A stretch of DNA of 64,000 nt from JANRIG01 sp033765235 (GTDB lineage: Bacteria; Bacteroidota; Bacteroidia; Cytophagales; UBA9547): the NCBI GenBank assembly GCA_033765235.1, contig JANRIG010000009.1, positions 186,001 to 250,000 on the forward strand, read 5' to 3'. The position numbers and the translations under genes are program-made. The first letter of the stretch is position 1. Each line of letters begins with the position of its first letter. Below are positions 62,098 to 64,000 of the stretch, in pieces. A model generated the notes under the pieces. The model worked only from the letters and a program-made list of their open reading frames with translations. It ran no database searches and was not told the origin of the DNA.

Positions 62098-62118
62098 TAA
62101 TAGTTAAGTTTGTAACTC

Positions 62119-63039
62119 ATGGAATTAAAGATAAGCAAGGCAGAAGCAGAGCAATATAGCAAAGCATTGAGCTCTAAAATATTAGACATACAATATGTCG
62201 AAAAGCAGTACATTTCCGGCAAAGATATTCTACAAATCACGCCTATTCACCAAGTAAACTATTTTATTTTACGTATATTGTTTCAAAAATGGAACGAAGA
62301 TGTACAAAAAATTATTTCTTCACCATATTTTGACTACTCTCATCCCGATGTGCTCAAGAGTTTTAATCAGTTTACAAACCTTGTATCAAATCACATAAAA
62401 GTACAAAAATCAGATTTTGAGAGCATACTCACACAGGCTATTGAAGAATCTATATATTTCATATTAAATCCATACCAATATTTTAAAAAATATATTTTCA
62501 CTCCTGAAAAGCAACGCATTACACTGCAAGAATTGGTATTATTAAAAAAATATATCAAACACAACTCCATATTCTATGATTATTTTCTTGAAAAAATACA
62601 AGCCATCAAGATTGATACTTTTCTCACATCAGACCTTTTTACGTTGTTTCAACAAATATATTTTTCAAAAACAGACTTACTCGAAAGCCCCGAAAGAGTA
62701 ATTGCAAAATTTGATGAATTATTAAAATTTGATTTGATTACGAATGACGAAAACGAGCAACCGGCAAAAAAAATCACTCAAGCATCCCCTACTTTGCCAA
62801 ATACAACCTCACCTGCACAGATAAAACTCACCCTTAATCAGCGTATTATGTTTCAAAAATACTTATTTGCAAACGATGAAGAGCAGCTAAACCATGCATT
62901 GGCAAGGATAGAAACCACTGCCACATACGAAGCAGCCATGCAGATTATCAAATATTATAATTGGGATATGGATAATGAAATAACCCAAGAATTTTGTCAA
63001 CTGATAGAGAGCAAAATACATCGCTCCGACAGTAATTAA
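62119..63039 (+). CDS. Hypothetical protein
   Basis: A 306-residue, mainly helical cytoplasmic protein with no recognised domain. It is rich in Ile, Lys and Gln, has no signal peptide or membrane segment, and contains a Thr/Pro/Ser-rich linker at about 217-235 (KKITQASPTLPNTTSPAQ) separating a long N-terminal helical part from a C-terminal block LTLNQRIMFQKYLFANDEEQ. The ending RIETTATYEAAMQIIKYYN looks like a folded helical module. It precedes the acyl-CoA dehydrogenase gene by 45 bp on the same strand. Function unknown. Confidence 0.75.
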   Translation: MELKISKAEAEQYSKALSSKILDIQYVEKQYISGKDILQITPIHQVNYFILRILFQKWNEDVQKIISSPYFDYSHPDVLKSFNQFTNLVSNHIKVQKSDFESILTQAIEESIYFILNPYQYFKKYIFTPEKQRITLQELVLLKKYIKHNSIFYDYFLEKIQAIKIDTFLTSDLFTLFQQIYFSKTDLLESPERVIAKFDELLKFDLITNDENEQPAKKITQASPTLPNTTSPAQIKLTLNQRIMFQKYLFANDEEQLNHALARIETTATYEAAMQIIKYYNWDMDNEITQEFCQLIESKIHRSDSN

Positions 63040-63084
63040 AACTTATTGAATATAAATGCGTAACTAATTAAAAATTAATGTACA

Positions 63085-64000
63085 ATGGATACACTTACTC
63101 ATACCATCAAAGGTGGTGAATATCTTGTAAAAAATATAGCATGCAAAGATATATTTACCCCCGAAGAGTTCAGCGAAGAGCAACGCATGATAGCCGACAT
63201 GGCCAAAGATTTTATTGAAAAGGAAATAATACCCCATCTTGACCGCATAGATAAACTGGAGGAAGGACTTATGCCATCGCTCCTTAATAAAGCAGGAGAA
63301 TTAGGCTTGCTCGGCACCTCTATTCCTGAGCAATACAATGGGTTTGGCAAAGACTTTAATACTTCCCTCAAAATGACAGAGGAAATAGGGGCAGGTCATT
63401 CTTTTGCAGTGGCATTGGCAGCTCATACAGGCATAGGCACACTTCCAATATTATACTTTGGCAATGATGCACAAAAATCAAAATATTTGCCCAAGTTGGC
63501 CACAGGTGAGCTCAAAGCCTCCTATTGCCTTACCGAACCCGGCAGCGGTTCAGATGCTTTAGCAGCCAAGACCAAAGCCATATTGAACCCCGAAGGCACT
63601 CACTATGTGATAAACGGACAAAAAATGTGGATTACCAATGCAGGTTTTGCAGATGTATTCATAGTATTTGCCCAAATTGATGGAGATAAATTTACAGGTT
63701 TTATTATAGACAAAGGCACTGAAGGACTTACTTTGGGAAATGAGGAACACAAAATGGGCATAAAAGGCTCATCTACACGTCAGGTGTTTTTCAATGATTG
63801 CAAAGTGCCCAAAGAAAATGTATTGGGTGAGATAGGCAAAGGGCACCTTATAGCTTTCAACATCTTGAATGTAGGGAGGATAAAATTAGCCGCTGCAGCA
63901 CTGGGAGCATCTAAGCGTACTGCCACACTTGCCGTGAAATATGCCAATGAGCGCCAGCAATTCAAACAGCCTATATCGTCATTTGGTGCTATAAAATATA
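63085..64000 (+). CDS. Acyl-CoA dehydrogenase, N-terminal part (3' end outside window)
   Basis: The first 305 residues of an FAD-dependent acyl-CoA dehydrogenase, open to the right edge of the window. It starts at ATG 63085 (MDTLTHTIKGGEYLVKNIAC). Conserved features are EEFSEEQRMIADMAKDFIEK, LGLLGTSIPEQYNGFG, ASYCLTEPGSGSDALAA (FAD/substrate signature 1), KMWITNAGFADVFIVFA, KMGIKGSSTRQVFFNDCKVP and NVGRIKLAAAALGASKR. The N-terminal extension before the ACAD fold suggests the long or very-long-chain type. The catalytic Glu region is beyond the window. It functions in beta-oxidation. Confidence 0.92.
   Translation, partial: MDTLTHTIKGGEYLVKNIACKDIFTPEEFSEEQRMIADMAKDFIEKEIIPHLDRIDKLEEGLMPSLLNKAGELGLLGTSIPEQYNGFGKDFNTSLKMTEEIGAGHSFAVALAAHTGIGTLPILYFGNDAQKSKYLPKLATGELKASYCLTEPGSGSDALAAKTKAILNPEGTHYVINGQKMWITNAGFADVFIVFAQIDGDKFTGFIIDKGTEGLTLGNEEHKMGIKGSSTRQVFFNDCKVPKENVLGEIGKGHLIAFNILNVGRIKLAAAALGASKRTATLAVKYANERQQFKQPISSFGAIKY

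Noticed and set aside
62105..62112. TAAGTTTG as promoter of the unknown gene at 62119
   Set aside because: It ends 6 bp from the ATG, giving a leaderless mRNA, and has only a TTTT near -33; not enough to list it as a feature.

Overview
The window is about 64 kb of low-GC chromosome from a member of the Bacteroidota. The evidence is a SusC/SusD pair, three proteins with type IX secretion (T9SS) sorting domains (two type A, one type B), a Bacteroidota-type LptD, a DUF4175 protein, and promoters of the Bacteroidota TTTG / TAnnTTTG form with little Shine-Dalgarno signal. Isoleucine ATA codons are common. I cannot name a genus. There is no rRNA, CRISPR array, transposase, integrase or phage gene. 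Two tRNAs are present: Ser-UGA and Leu-CAG.

Positions 1-17120 (all minus strand) are the most interesting part. Ten tightly packed co-directional genes read, in transcription order: SusC-like TonB-dependent transporter, SusD-like lipoprotein, a 1431-residue T9SS surface protein, a T9SS-sorted cyanophycinase-like S51 peptidase, a second exported cyanophycinase, a YfcC-family inner-membrane carrier, an Ntn-hydrolase isoaspartyl peptidase, two consecutive guanidino-group-modifying hydrolases (a DDAH/citrullinase-like enzyme and an arginine deiminase) and the start of 1-pyrroline-5-carboxylate dehydrogenase. Together these outline a route from cyanophycin (multi-arginyl-poly-aspartate) to beta-Asp-Arg, to Asp plus Arg, to ornithine and then glutamate. 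I interpret the region as a cyanophycin utilisation locus built like a polysaccharide utilisation locus. A strong promoter (TTTG, 20 bp, TACGTTTG) lies about 170 bp upstream of susC. A divergent membrane sensor with no recognisable output domain sits across the 362-bp intergenic region.

Positions 19.9-36.8 kb are mostly housekeeping envelope and translation genes: LptD, cell-wall amidase, MlaD/MCE protein, tRNA-Ser, TatA, GatA, a LysM lytic transglycosylase, TsaE, a beta-barrel protein, a TolC-family protein, TamB, TsaD and an orphan ABC ATPase. Positions 36.9-40.3 kb hold an MFS transporter and a FecA-like TonB-dependent receptor. Positions 40.4-51.8 kb hold a YugP-type zinc peptidase, heptose-phosphate adenylyltransferase (RfaE2), a flippase-like membrane protein, a cyclopropane synthase-family methyltransferase that resembles eukaryotic sphingolipid C9-methyltransferases, SppA, a small membrane coiled-coil protein, an alpha/beta hydrolase, a DUF4175 protein and FabG.

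Positions 52.1-59.0 kb look like a surface-glycan module: three methyltransferases, a LamG/T9SS-B protein, an alpha-1,2-fucosyltransferase (GT11) and a GH95-like glycosidase. The right end holds an AAA ATPase, a class III aminotransferase, a phosphopantetheinyl transferase, an unknown protein and the start of an acyl-CoA dehydrogenase. Many genes have a TAnnTTTG element ending about 18-22 bp before the start codon, which I used to choose several starts. All family assignments are from recognition of motifs in the translated sequence; no database search was run.
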